Source of the DNA: Nitrospira sp. SG-bin1
Lineage (GTDB): Bacteria; Nitrospirota; Nitrospiria; Nitrospirales; Nitrospiraceae
Direction of reading: 5' to 3'
Assembly: GCA_002083365.1 (NCBI GenBank)
Contig: LVWS01000026.1
Location: 29,392-93,391 of the forward strand
DNA length: 64,000 bases
In this document: one piece after another, positions 25,011 through 32,905 of the stretch
Layout of the letters: every line of letters begins with the position of its first letter
Numbering within the stretch: the first letter of the stretch is position 1
Translations under genes and position numbers: made by a program
The notes under the pieces: generated by a model
Databases searched by the model: none
Told to the model about the DNA's origin: nothing
The model's input: the letters and a program-made list of their open reading frames with translations, nothing else

Positions 25011-26012
25011 ATGCCGCGCAACGACCAGGCTATTCGACAGCTCATTGTCCTCAAAAAGCTCGAATCGTCACGGCATGGTCTCACCCTGGAACAACTCGCT
25101 GAAGGCCTTGATCCCTCGTCCATCCGCCATCCACGGACTCTCCGTCGGGATCTGGACGCTATCGAATCGGCTGGTTATCCGCTGTTGACTGAACGGGTCG
25201 ATGGGCGGACACGGTGGAAACTGCTCGACGGAGTGCGGCAAGCGCCCGCGTTACGCCTGTCGCCCACCGAGCTGATGGCCCTCACCCTGAGTCGCCGACT
25301 CATTGCTCCGCTCGAAGGCACTGTGGTCCATACCTCTCTCCAGTCGGCTTTGGGCAAGGCGTCCGCGGCGTTGCCGCCGGAGGGGTTGGCGCTGGTCCAG
25401 CAACTTGAAGACACGTTTTCCGTCGGACTCGGCCCGCACAAACGCTACAAACATCACCGTGACATCGTCGAGCGCGTCACCCGTGCCATTGCCGACAAGA
25501 AGCGTATCCAGATGCGTTACGATTCCGCCTCGCGAGGACGCGTGACTAGACGGGAAGTCGATCCCTACCGCCTCTGGTATGCCTCCGGCGGACTGTATCT
25601 CATCGGCTATTGTCATTTGCGAAAAGAGCCGTGCATGTTCGCTGTCGAGCGCATCAAATCCGTCACACCCACCGACTCGCCGTATCAGATTCCGCTGCAC
25701 TTCGACTTCGATGCCTTTGTCGAGGACTCGCTCACCGTCATGCGCGGGCCCCGTGTCGAAGTTGAGTTGGAACTCGATAAACCGACGGCGGCCTGGGCGA
25801 AAGATCGTGTCTGGCACCCGAGTCAACAGCTCGCACGGCTGCCGGGCGGCAGATTGCGCATGGCCGTGACCGTCGCCGACAGCCGCGAGCTCGTCGGCTG
25901 GATCCTTAGTTTTGGGAGCGGCATACGGGTCATTCGCCCCAACACTCTGCGAGCGGCTGTTGTGGAAGAGGCCGGCTCCATCCTCCGAAGGAACTCCGGC
26001 TCAACGCTATGA
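25011..26012 (+). CDS. WYL-domain transcriptional regulator
   Basis: The 333-residue protein opens with a helix-turn-helix (AIRQLIVLKKLESS...GLTLEQLAEGL...RTLRRDLDAIESAGYPL). Residues about 140-240 form a WYL domain: IVERVTRAIADKKRIQMRYDS and VDPYRLWYASGGLYLIGYCHLRKEPCMFAVERI. A WCX-like C-terminus follows (VEVELELDKPTAAWAKDRVWHPSQQL, SWILSFGSGIRV-like pattern). WYL regulators bind nucleic-acid or nucleotide ligands and often control phage defence and DNA-damage genes. This one lies about 2.3 kb before the cas operon, separated by two toxin modules, so control of cas genes is possible but unproven. Confidence 0.85.
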   Translation: MPRNDQAIRQLIVLKKLESSRHGLTLEQLAEGLDPSSIRHPRTLRRDLDAIESAGYPLLTERVDGRTRWKLLDGVRQAPALRLSPTELMALTLSRRLIAPLEGTVVHTSLQSALGKASAALPPEGLALVQQLEDTFSVGLGPHKRYKHHRDIVERVTRAIADKKRIQMRYDSASRGRVTRREVDPYRLWYASGGLYLIGYCHLRKEPCMFAVERIKSVTPTDSPYQIPLHFDFDAFVEDSLTVMRGPRVEVELELDKPTAAWAKDRVWHPSQQLARLPGGRLRMAVTVADSRELVGWILSFGSGIRVIRPNTLRAAVVEEAGSILRRNSGSTL

Positions 26013-26024
26013 GAACGATGAGCG

Positions 26025-26408
26025 TCATGCGGGCGGATGAAGACGCACACCCGGAATCTTTCTGAAGTGGGTGTCCAAACTGTACACATGGCAGTTATGC
26101 TCGATTGCCAAGGCCGCGATGATCAGATCCGACAGCGGCAAGGTCACGCCTCTGCGAAGCAGCTGTGCCGAAACGTCACCAGCCCGTGACCAAGTGGACT
26201 GAGTCACTTCACGGTATGGCAAGGCCAGCAAGGCATCAGAAAGGGTATCCCGTTCGGATGATGTGCGGCAACCCTGGAGTAATTCAGCCAGTACCACTCC
26301 GACAAGGACGACCTCGTCGGCGTCAATGAGTAGGTCGAGCGCGGCTTTTTCAGGCGAATCAGGCCGGTTAAAGAATGGAATCCAGACGGACGTATCAGCG
26401 ATGACCAT
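26025..26408 (-). CDS. vapC: PIN-domain toxin VapC
   Basis: This 127-residue protein starts MVIADTSVWIPFFNR, with the first PIN Asp at residue 5. A conserved Glu follows in VGVVLAELLQGCR and another acidic pair in LPLSDLIIAALAIEHNCHVYSLDTHFRKI. All acidic positions of an active PIN ribonuclease are present. Its start overlaps the antitoxin gene by 14 bases, the usual vapBC arrangement. Confidence 0.85.
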   Translation of the reverse strand: MVIADTSVWIPFFNRPDSPEKAALDLLIDADEVVLVGVVLAELLQGCRTSSERDTLSDALLALPYREVTQSTWSRAGDVSAQLLRRGVTLPLSDLIIAALAIEHNCHVYSLDTHFRKIPGVRLHPPA

Positions 26409-26634
26409 GTCGGCGGCGTTTCAGGGAGACTTGACGGCGGATCTCGTTCTGTTCCAGTTTTTTCCAATCCAGGTCGAGATGGATCTTGCCGCTCAAGGAC
26501 TTGAGCCTATCCAGTTTTTTTCGCCGAATCAATTCCGAGGCCGCCTGATGGATCGCATCCGTCTTGGTTTTGGCTGAGGTCACGTCCATGAGTTCCCGAA
26601 TGAGTTTCTCATTGAGATCCAAAGTCGTACGCAT
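26395..26634 (-). CDS. vapB: VapB-type antitoxin
   Basis: The 79-residue protein reads MRTTLDLNEKLIRELMDVTS, the ribbon-helix-helix start of VapB antitoxins (type II TA with DUF2191-like N-terminus). The middle TKTDAIHQAASELIRRKKL is the helix pair. The tail is basic. It would bind DNA at its own promoter and neutralise the adjacent PIN toxin. Confidence 0.82.
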   Translation of the reverse strand: MRTTLDLNEKLIRELMDVTSAKTKTDAIHQAASELIRRKKLDRLKSLSGKIHLDLDWKKLEQNEIRRQVSLKRRRHGHR

Positions 26635-26925
26635 GCATCACCACTCCCTGATATGCCGGTATCGTATGCATCGAGTAGGCAGATGTCAATCGTTCCGTCT
26701 GGAAATTTCGGCCTTGGTCGGACCCGATGGGGCGGCACAGAGGCATTAGCAGAGACCTTGGATGTCACGACCGGCTCGGAACAGGAACCGCTACGACGGT
26801 CGAAACCCTCTATCCGAGCCGAGGAACACGCGCGACAAGGAAATGTTCCAGGACGGGACCTCCGATGTCACAGTCGTTGCGTATCATGGCCGCAGCCGAT
26901 GAATGTACCTCATATGGAGGTGTCC
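26635..26925. other. intergenic, 291 bp upstream of the repeat protein
   Basis: This holds the divergent promoters of the vapBC pair and the 12-residue-repeat gene. A longer in-frame extension of the repeat gene back to 26653 has no ribosome site and no protein-like composition. Confidence 0.4.
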
Positions 26926-27288
26926 ATGAGATACAGTCTGCCGATTGGGACGATGCTGTGCATGCGGGTCGCGGTGAGTGATGCCGATCCGGGCTTCGAC
27001 CCGCGCTACGAGCGGGACTACAACATCTTCCATCCTATGAACAAGTATGCGTCGGACAATCCGCTCAATCCGGCGAACAAGTACGACCTGAACAGCCCCT
27101 TCAATCCGGTGAATAAGTATGATCCCGGCAATCCGGCGAACCCGATCAATCATAACAACTCGAACAATCCCTTCAATCCGGTGAATCGCTATCATCCGGA
27201 CAATCCATTGAATCCGGCGAACGAATACAAATCCGGTGTGCCGTTCGCGCCGTTGGAGGGTCCGTCACGAAGCCACAAACGTCGATGA
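26926..27288 (+). CDS. dodecapeptide-repeat protein (NPxNPxNxY repeats)
   Basis: I choose ATG 26926, with GGAGG five bases upstream. The 120-residue protein has an N-terminal hydrophobic stretch (LPIGTMLCMRVAVSDA), possibly a signal peptide. Then come about five tandem 12-residue units: YASDNPLNPANK, YDLNSPFNPVNK, YDPGNPANPINH, NNSNNPFNPVNR, YHPDNPLNPANE, and a degenerate sixth. Each holds two Asn-Pro steps and usually a Tyr. A basic tail follows. Such NPxNP-repeat proteins occur as uncharacterised exported proteins. The strict period suggests a polyproline-like or rod structure. No function can be assigned. Confidence 0.7.
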   Translation: MRYSLPIGTMLCMRVAVSDADPGFDPRYERDYNIFHPMNKYASDNPLNPANKYDLNSPFNPVNKYDPGNPANPINHNNSNNPFNPVNRYHPDNPLNPANEYKSGVPFAPLEGPSRSHKRR

Positions 27289-27291
27289 TTG

Positions 27292-27708
27292 TCAGGGCAA
27301 CACAATCAACCCGAGTCTACGGAAGTCGTCATCAAAGGTGAGGCAGGGGGCATGATCGAGCAGAGTCGTCACGACGACGAAGGAAATGGCGTCGCAGAAC
27401 GACAAACGATGATCGCGAGCGTACGTGCGAAACATCTGTTCGGCCTCCTCCCTCACGCGGTCGCCGTAGGCGACGAGATGAAGCCCGGGCTTCACATCCG
27501 TGAGAAAGGCGAGGGTCGCCCGATAGCTGCGCCGGTACCGCAGCAAGGTCACCGTTTCGCTGATGATATCCCAGGTGGTGCACCACGTCGCGCCGATGGA
27601 GGCCGAGTCCGTAACCAGCGCGCGGGCACGTGCATGGTTGGTGTCGTTCGGATCAAGGCAGGCATAGAAGAATGACGTGTCGCAAAACACCAAATTGGGG
27701 AAGGCCAT
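27292..27708 (-). CDS. vapC: PIN-domain toxin of a Phd/VapB pair
   Basis: The 138-residue protein starts LVFCDTSFFYACLDPND with the first PIN Asp. It continues with ISETVTLLRYR (acidic helix) and SFCDAISFVVVTTLLDHAPCLTFDDDFRRLGL, the late acidic cluster. Its ATG overlaps the antitoxin stop by one base (TGATG). Likely a metal-dependent RNase neutralised by the upstream protein. Confidence 0.8.
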   Translation of the reverse strand: MAFPNLVFCDTSFFYACLDPNDTNHARARALVTDSASIGATWCTTWDIISETVTLLRYRRSYRATLAFLTDVKPGLHLVAYGDRVREEAEQMFRTYARDHRLSFCDAISFVVVTTLLDHAPCLTFDDDFRRLGLIVLP

Positions 27709-27974
27709 CAGCGGATTGCGCCACGCTTTCCATAGAGATGGGTTTTCACGTGGGAGGAGATCGGACGCTTTCGACCGCGCGGCTTCGGCAGCCCTGTCAT
27801 CAGGCGAAGCAGCGCCTGAGCGGCGGCTCCCCGCTCCGGTTCAGGTTGCACAGCGCGAAGCTCCGCGACGACCTCGTCGTGAACCGTAATCTCCACACGG
27901 GCGCCCGCATCTCGCCGAACCTTGCGGACCAACGCCGGCAACTGCTTGCGCGCTTCACTGATCGAGAGTTTCAT
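27708..27974 (-). CDS. Phd/YefM-type antitoxin
   Basis: I start at 27974 (MKLSISEARKQLPALVRKV), with GGAGG five bases upstream; the longer frame to 28019 adds a non-conserved leader. The N-terminus matches the Phd/YefM DNA-binding domain, with SISEARKQL then VEITVHDEVVAELRAV. The C-terminal tail is basic and likely binds the toxin. Pairs with the PIN toxin at 27292. Confidence 0.75.
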   Translation of the reverse strand: MKLSISEARKQLPALVRKVRRDAGARVEITVHDEVVAELRAVQPEPERGAAAQALLRLMTGLPKPRGRKRPISSHVKTHLYGKRGAIR

Positions 27975-28126
27975 GAGGGCCTCCGACTGAACATGCTTGA
28001 AATGTACAGCCATGTACAATTCATGTCAATGCGAGAGTAGGCCCGACGTGCCGTGTGGGCCTTTGAATGGGAGGAGCAGGAGAATAGGCGAGTGAGTGAT
28101 AGCTATGACCGGGAGCAAAACGGCAA

Positions 28127-28369
28127 ATGACGAATGCGAAGCGATACTTCGCCCATGTGCGCCGGAACGAGGACGGGTCGTGTGCGATTCACCGTCTTGA
28201 AGACCATGTGCGCGTGGTGGGTGGAATGACGCAATGTGCGATTGCAAGACGCGACCCCGTGCAGGAGAAGTATAGGGAAGAGAAGGTGATGAGTGTTTAC
28301 GGATGGACGGTTATCAAAGAAGTAAGTTTTTTAGTTTACGCGCGAGAGGGTTCTTATGCCGACGATTGA
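28127..28369 (+). pseudogene. possible remnant of a cas3 HD-domain N-terminus
   Basis: The 80-codon frame begins AKRYFAHVRRNEDGS followed by HRLEDHVRVVGG. It closely resembles the first 30 residues of Cas3 HD nucleases of other type I systems (YFAHxxxxxxxWxxLxxHLxxVA). After residue 45 the similarity ends and no HD motif follows. It overlaps the cas6 start by 14 bases. I read it as a relic of an earlier or displaced cas3, because the locus has an intact cas3 with a different N-terminus. It could instead be a small new ORF, so confidence is moderate. Confidence 0.45.
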
Positions 28370-28937
28370 TTTGTCTTTTAGAGTGATGGGGACCCGAATC
28401 GCTGTGGATCATGGGTATGCACTGTACGCGGCGATCAGTCGGGTCGTCCCGCAGATTCATGACGCGAAGGAGATTGGCGTGCATCCTGTGCGCGGGCGGT
28501 TCGATGGCAATGGGCACTTGTTATTGAGCGCATCATCCCGACTCGTCCTTCGCTTGCCCGATACGCAGATCGGTCCATATCTAAAACTCTCCGGAAAGGG
28601 GTTGGAGATCGATGGGCAGCGGGTGCGCGTCGGGGTGCCCCAAACCAGAAGGCTACGACCCGCTGCAGCGTTATATGCGCGGCTCGCGACCATCAAGGGA
28701 TTCATGGAGCCGGGAGAGTTTCTGGATGCGGCAAAACGGCAGATCGAAACAATGGGCGCGACGGCCACGCTCGAACTTGGAGAACGGCGGACATTTCGGG
28801 TGAAAGACAAGCAGGTGGTGGGGTTTGAAATGGTGGCGACCGGACTCGATGCTGAATCGTCGATCAAACTTCAGGAGATCGGCATCGGCGGCAGGCGGCG
28901 GATGGGCTGCGGGGTGTTTGTGCCATTTTGGAGGTAG
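28356..28937 (+). CDS. cas6: Cas6 endoribonuclease, MYXAN (Cmx6) type
   Basis: The 193-residue protein starts IDLSFRVMGTRIAVDHGYALYAAISRVVP, as Cmx6-type Cas6 does. It contains an internal strand HLLLSASSRLVLRLPD and ends with a glycine-rich loop GIGGRRRMGCGVFVPF. That loop is the hallmark RNA-binding G-loop of Cas6 proteins. Cas6 cuts the repeat transcript to release crRNAs. The repeat has a short stem-loop (see array) that fits this. ATG 28356 is preceded by GAGAGGG. First intact gene of the cas operon. Confidence 0.85.
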   Translation: MPTIDLSFRVMGTRIAVDHGYALYAAISRVVPQIHDAKEIGVHPVRGRFDGNGHLLLSASSRLVLRLPDTQIGPYLKLSGKGLEIDGQRVRVGVPQTRRLRPAAALYARLATIKGFMEPGEFLDAAKRQIETMGATATLELGERRTFRVKDKQVVGFEMVATGLDAESSIKLQEIGIGGRRRMGCGVFVPFWR

Positions 28938-28939
28938 TC

Positions 28940-31297
28940 GTGCTCGAAAAGATTCTGGCAAAGAGCCCCGTGGGTAGCCGAGAGATCACGCTCTCTGAGC
29001 ATGTAGCTACGGTCCGAGATGCTGTTGTGTATCTGTTTGGTTCTACAGAGCAACCGACGAGGCTCGGACGAGAATGGGTCCGCTTCTTCAGACTTCAGCC
29101 ATCACAATTTCAAGAATTTCTTCTTAACTTGAAGCTTGCGGCAATCTTCCATGATCTAGGTAAAGCGAACGATGGATTTCAGAAAGCAATTCGAAGGGTG
29201 GGAACGCAGGCGATACGTCACGAGCATCTGTCGGCGTTGTTGCTTTACTCAGATCCAATGAGAACGTGGCTGTCAGATCGCAGAAGCTTAGGAGTGGATG
29301 TTGAGATTGTCATTGCTGCAGTCCTTTCGCACCACTTGAAAGCGAACGATGCTGATTTTGGAAAGCGTCTTGAACCTGGTCTTGAGTCGTTTCATGTGTC
29401 CACGTTGGCTCCTGAGTTTGGGGATTGCCTGCGGATGGCATCGGAGATGCTTGGCGCGGAAATTCCAGACCTATCAGGCTTGGATAAGAATTGGTCATTT
29501 GAGGCGGATATTGACCCGCATAAAGGAAGGCAAGGAAACTTTAGCCGAGCGATGCATAGCTTCAAGAAGGTCTTAGTGCAGAACGAGAATCGGCGGCGGC
29601 TTCTTGTTTCGGTGAAGGCGGGGTTGCTCGCTGCGGACTCCGCAGGCTCAGCACTAGTGCGGGAGGACAAATCCCTGAGAGATTGGATTTCTTCCTGCTT
29701 CGCGAGTGCCCCGCTGACATCGGACTGGATTGATGAAAATGTCATTGCGCCGAGAATAAGCGAGATCGAGAGAAAAACGGGGCATGCATTCAAGTGGCAT
29801 GATTTCCAAAGTGCTGCTGACGACTTAAGGGAACGTGCGCTGCTGCTATCGGGTTGCGGTACAGGGAAAACGTTAGCTGCTTGGCGATGGATAAGAAGCC
29901 AGCTCGATCAGCGACCAGCTTCACGTGTTCTTTTTCTTTACCCGACTCGGGGAACGGCCACGGAAGGATTTCGAGACTATGTGTCCTGGGCTGGTGGCCA
30001 AGATGCGGCGTTGCTGCATGGAACAGCCGCATATGACCTCTCGGGGATCTTTGAGAATCCAAGCGATCCGCGACATGGTGGGGACTACCATGTGGCAGAG
30101 CGATTATTCGCTCTGGGGTATTGGCCGAAACGCGTCTTCAGCGCCACTGTGGATAGCTTCTTGGCTTTCATGCGGAATCAATATACGTCGCTGTGTCTCT
30201 TGCCTGTGCTGGCTGACAGCGTAGTGGTCATAGACGAAGTTCACAGTTTTGACAAAAGCATGTTCGGTGCCCTCGAAGGATTTCTGAAGTTTTTCGATAT
30301 TCCGGTGCTCTGTATGACGGCCAGCTTGCCTGCAGACCGCCTTGAAATACTGCGGGGCAGTTGTGGGCTGGAAGTGTTTCCGCGAACAAGGGAAGCATTT
30401 GAGGATTTGAGAAAGCAGGCGGAGGCGCCCCGTTATCGCCTGGAGACTGTTACCCAAGAAAAAGCGGGCCAATTAGCACTTGGGGCCTACCGAGACAGCA
30501 AGAAGGTGCTCTGGGTCACGAATTCAGTTAAACGGTGCCAACAGAGAGCTTTAGATCTGAGGTCTGTCTTAGGTCAAGGTGTCAACCTGTTCTGCTATCA
30601 CAGTCGCTTTCGTCTTTGTGACAGGAGGAACCAACATGAAGAGGTTGTCCAAGGGTTTAGACGAGAGATCGCGAAACCAATCATTGCCGTGACCACCCAA
30701 GTCTGTGAAATGAGTCTGGACCTCGATGCCGATGTGCTGATCACGGAAGTCGCGCCGGTGCCGTCGCTGATTCAGCGCATGGGTCGCTGTTGCCGAGAAC
30801 CTATTCCAAGCTCAGATCGGGTGGGAAAGGTTTTCGTCTACGCGCCAGTCGATCACAAGCCCTACGAAAAGCACGAAATGACTGAAGGAACTGCCTTTGT
30901 CGAAGCATTGGTCAGGCAACAGCGCCTAATCGCGCACGGTGACCTCGGTGACTACCTGAGCAATATGGATGTGTGCGATCCCTTTATCGAAGGAGGATAC
31001 AACGGATTTCTACAAGGTGGCCCATATGCAATGAGTTCAGAAGAAGCGTTTCGAGAGGGTGAGGATTTCGCTGCCGATTGTGTGCTTGATATTGATATCG
31101 ATATCGACAAGTTTCTTCTGGCGAGACGAACCAATGATTCTAAGACCGAAGGCTTGGTCGTACCTGTGCCGAAACGCTTCACGAAAGAAAATGTGAGGCT
31201 GGGACGGTATTTGAGGGAGGCCTCGGCTGCACAGTACGACCCGCGGTTCGGTTTCCTGGAGCTGGAGGAGGTGGCAAGTGTCAGAGCGGACGATTGA
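28940..31297 (+). CDS. cas3: Cas3 helicase-nuclease
   Basis: I start at GTG 28940, four bases after GGAGGT; a TTG at 28928 is less likely. The 785-residue protein has an N-terminal HD nuclease (LAAIFHDLGKANDGF, VIAAVLSHHL) and a SF2 helicase with LLSGCGTGKTLAAWRW (Walker A), VVVIDEVHSFDKSM (Walker B, DEVH), VLCMTASLP (motif III) and LIQRMGRCCR (motif VI). Cas3 unwinds and degrades target DNA after Cascade binding. It overlaps the start of cmx8 by 20 bases. No catalytic residue appears lost. Confidence 0.92.
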   Translation: MLEKILAKSPVGSREITLSEHVATVRDAVVYLFGSTEQPTRLGREWVRFFRLQPSQFQEFLLNLKLAAIFHDLGKANDGFQKAIRRVGTQAIRHEHLSALLLYSDPMRTWLSDRRSLGVDVEIVIAAVLSHHLKANDADFGKRLEPGLESFHVSTLAPEFGDCLRMASEMLGAEIPDLSGLDKNWSFEADIDPHKGRQGNFSRAMHSFKKVLVQNENRRRLLVSVKAGLLAADSAGSALVREDKSLRDWISSCFASAPLTSDWIDENVIAPRISEIERKTGHAFKWHDFQSAADDLRERALLLSGCGTGKTLAAWRWIRSQLDQRPASRVLFLYPTRGTATEGFRDYVSWAGGQDAALLHGTAAYDLSGIFENPSDPRHGGDYHVAERLFALGYWPKRVFSATVDSFLAFMRNQYTSLCLLPVLADSVVVIDEVHSFDKSMFGALEGFLKFFDIPVLCMTASLPADRLEILRGSCGLEVFPRTREAFEDLRKQAEAPRYRLETVTQEKAGQLALGAYRDSKKVLWVTNSVKRCQQRALDLRSVLGQGVNLFCYHSRFRLCDRRNQHEEVVQGFRREIAKPIIAVTTQVCEMSLDLDADVLITEVAPVPSLIQRMGRCCREPIPSSDRVGKVFVYAPVDHKPYEKHEMTEGTAFVEALVRQQRLIAHGDLGDYLSNMDVCDPFIEGGYNGFLQGGPYAMSSEEAFREGEDFAADCVLDIDIDIDKFLLARRTNDSKTEGLVVPVPKRFTKENVRLGRYLREASAAQYDPRFGFLELEEVASVRADD

Positions 31298-32519
31298 ACT
31301 GATCTATGATCCCTTTGCCCTCACAACTGCACAGCACAGAGCAGGACTCGCTGGTTTACTTGTCCTTGTTGAGTCGTTGCGCAAGCGAAAGATGAAACCG
31401 GTTCCTGAAATACACACCAACGAAAATCAGACGATCTCGGTGCGAATCACCGAGGATTCTCTAACTGTGCTGTTTAACGAACTCTACGATGCCATATGGG
31501 ACGAGCGTAAGAGTGATAGTAAGCCGCAAGCAAAGACGGTTCGCAATGTAAAGATTGTTGAGGAGGACGCTGCCGCTGATAACACAAACGGACGCAAGAG
31601 AAGGAAAAAGCAGTTCGTGTATGAAACGATTGCTCCCAAAGCGAAGTTTTTGGAGGTTCTTGGGCTGACCGCGCCTTGGATCAAGCTGTGGCGGGAAGCA
31701 ATCTTTGGAAGCATACGGAGCAGAGATAAACAGCGACAAGATTACAAGGACCGAGCTCAAGGGAAACCTGCATCAAGTGTTGCTCAAATTTGGGCTGAGA
31801 TCGAACGATTGGCAAAGGCGAAGGGGAATAACAAGTCGCTTTCTGTGGAGCTGTCAAGTTCGCTTTTTATAGGCGGCCAGGACACAAATGCCGAAAAGGT
31901 CTCATTTCTTGGTGGCCCCGACCATAACCTCCTGCTCCATTTCTGGCCCGTTGTGATGGGCGTGTATGTCCCCGAGATTATCGATCGAGATGGGACCTCT
32001 AAACTCTCGTCGAGCTATGTCTTAGTGATCCCTGATGTCACAGATCCAATCGGGTTCGTTCAAGACTTTCTGGAAACGCTCGCCCGATTAGGAACTGAGA
32101 TGACTGGGTACCGACCTAAACAGGCAGTCATCACGCTTCCCCAAGAGGGAGGCTTGGAATATCTACATCATTTGCTGGGCTTGGTGAAAGCAAAGACAGA
32201 TGTCGCAAACGCAGCAGGCGTAGAAGTCTACCACCTTGAAAAAAGAGGAAATAACGTTCACATGCTGAGCACTGACCGGGTGCCTGTGTCTCGCCGTGTT
32301 CTCGAGCAGTACGAAGCCATTCGTGACAAGTATTACTCTGTCCTGTTCAGAAGGAAGCTTATCCTAAACTTGATTCGAGGAGAGCCATGGTACCGGGAGT
32401 TTGACCGTGTCTTTGCCAAGGGTTCCAAGGAATGGTTCATCGGCATAAAGGCTCATAGGTTTTCGTCGGATGTTCAGCGACGATTTGAGGTTGAATCGCA
32501 GGCAAGGAGGTCCGCATGA
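31278..32519 (+). CDS. cmx8: Cmx8, Cas8-type large subunit of a MYXAN Cascade
   Basis: The 413-residue product starts at GTG 31278 behind GGAGGAGG. It opens MSERTIELIYDPFALTTAQHRAGLAGLL, the characteristic Cmx8 start. The central part includes LSSSLFIGGQDTNAEKVSFLGG and VLVIPDVTDPIGFVQDF. Cas8-type subunits recognise the PAM and hold the target strand. It is shorter than a typical Cmx8 of my recollection; the missing C-terminal part may be the next small gene. It overlaps that gene by ATGA. Confidence 0.8.
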   Translation: MSERTIELIYDPFALTTAQHRAGLAGLLVLVESLRKRKMKPVPEIHTNENQTISVRITEDSLTVLFNELYDAIWDERKSDSKPQAKTVRNVKIVEEDAAADNTNGRKRRKKQFVYETIAPKAKFLEVLGLTAPWIKLWREAIFGSIRSRDKQRQDYKDRAQGKPASSVAQIWAEIERLAKAKGNNKSLSVELSSSLFIGGQDTNAEKVSFLGGPDHNLLLHFWPVVMGVYVPEIIDRDGTSKLSSSYVLVIPDVTDPIGFVQDFLETLARLGTEMTGYRPKQAVITLPQEGGLEYLHHLLGLVKAKTDVANAAGVEVYHLEKRGNNVHMLSTDRVPVSRRVLEQYEAIRDKYYSVLFRRKLILNLIRGEPWYREFDRVFAKGSKEWFIGIKAHRFSSDVQRRFEVESQARRSA

Positions 32520-32878
32520 CAAGCGCTTCGTCGGTCGATCAGGCTCTGTCCCAATGCATTCATGGCTTAGTGAAGGCCTATGTGTACCGAAAATCAAAGG
32601 CCAAATCGGGTATCGAGTGGGACGGAGATCGAAACAACGTTCCTGCCAAATATCGAGATGCCCGAGAGAAAGTCTGTCGCGATGCTTTTCTGAGGCTCCG
32701 TGCATGCAAGGCTAAAGAGGACTTCGTTTCATACTTCACCGGTACGATCTGCTCGGTCCCGCAGTACTTGCCTGAGGCGGAGTACCAAACAGTAGCAGAC
32801 GCTATGTTGACTGATGAGCGATGGGAAGAAGTGAAAGCGCTAGCCATGCTCGCATTGTCAGGCTTCTCAAATGTGTGA
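32516..32878 (+). CDS. small helical subunit candidate (Cas11-like) or split Cmx8 C-terminus
   Basis: This 120-residue protein starts at the ATG of an ATGA overlap with cmx8, in a different frame. It is predicted mostly helical: VDQALSQCIHGLVKAYVYRKSK, KYRDAREKVCRDAFLRLRACKAKEDFVSYF and WEEVKALAMLALSGF. In many type I systems a small subunit (Cas11) is either a separate gene or produced from an internal start in the large-subunit gene. The position directly after the large subunit fits. It might equally be the C-terminal part of Cmx8 broken off by a frameshift. Confidence 0.55.
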   Translation: MTSASSVDQALSQCIHGLVKAYVYRKSKAKSGIEWDGDRNNVPAKYRDAREKVCRDAFLRLRACKAKEDFVSYFTGTICSVPQYLPEAEYQTVADAMLTDERWEEVKALAMLALSGFSNV

Positions 32879-32905
32879 TTGCTGGATTGAAACAAGGAGG
32901 ATCGC

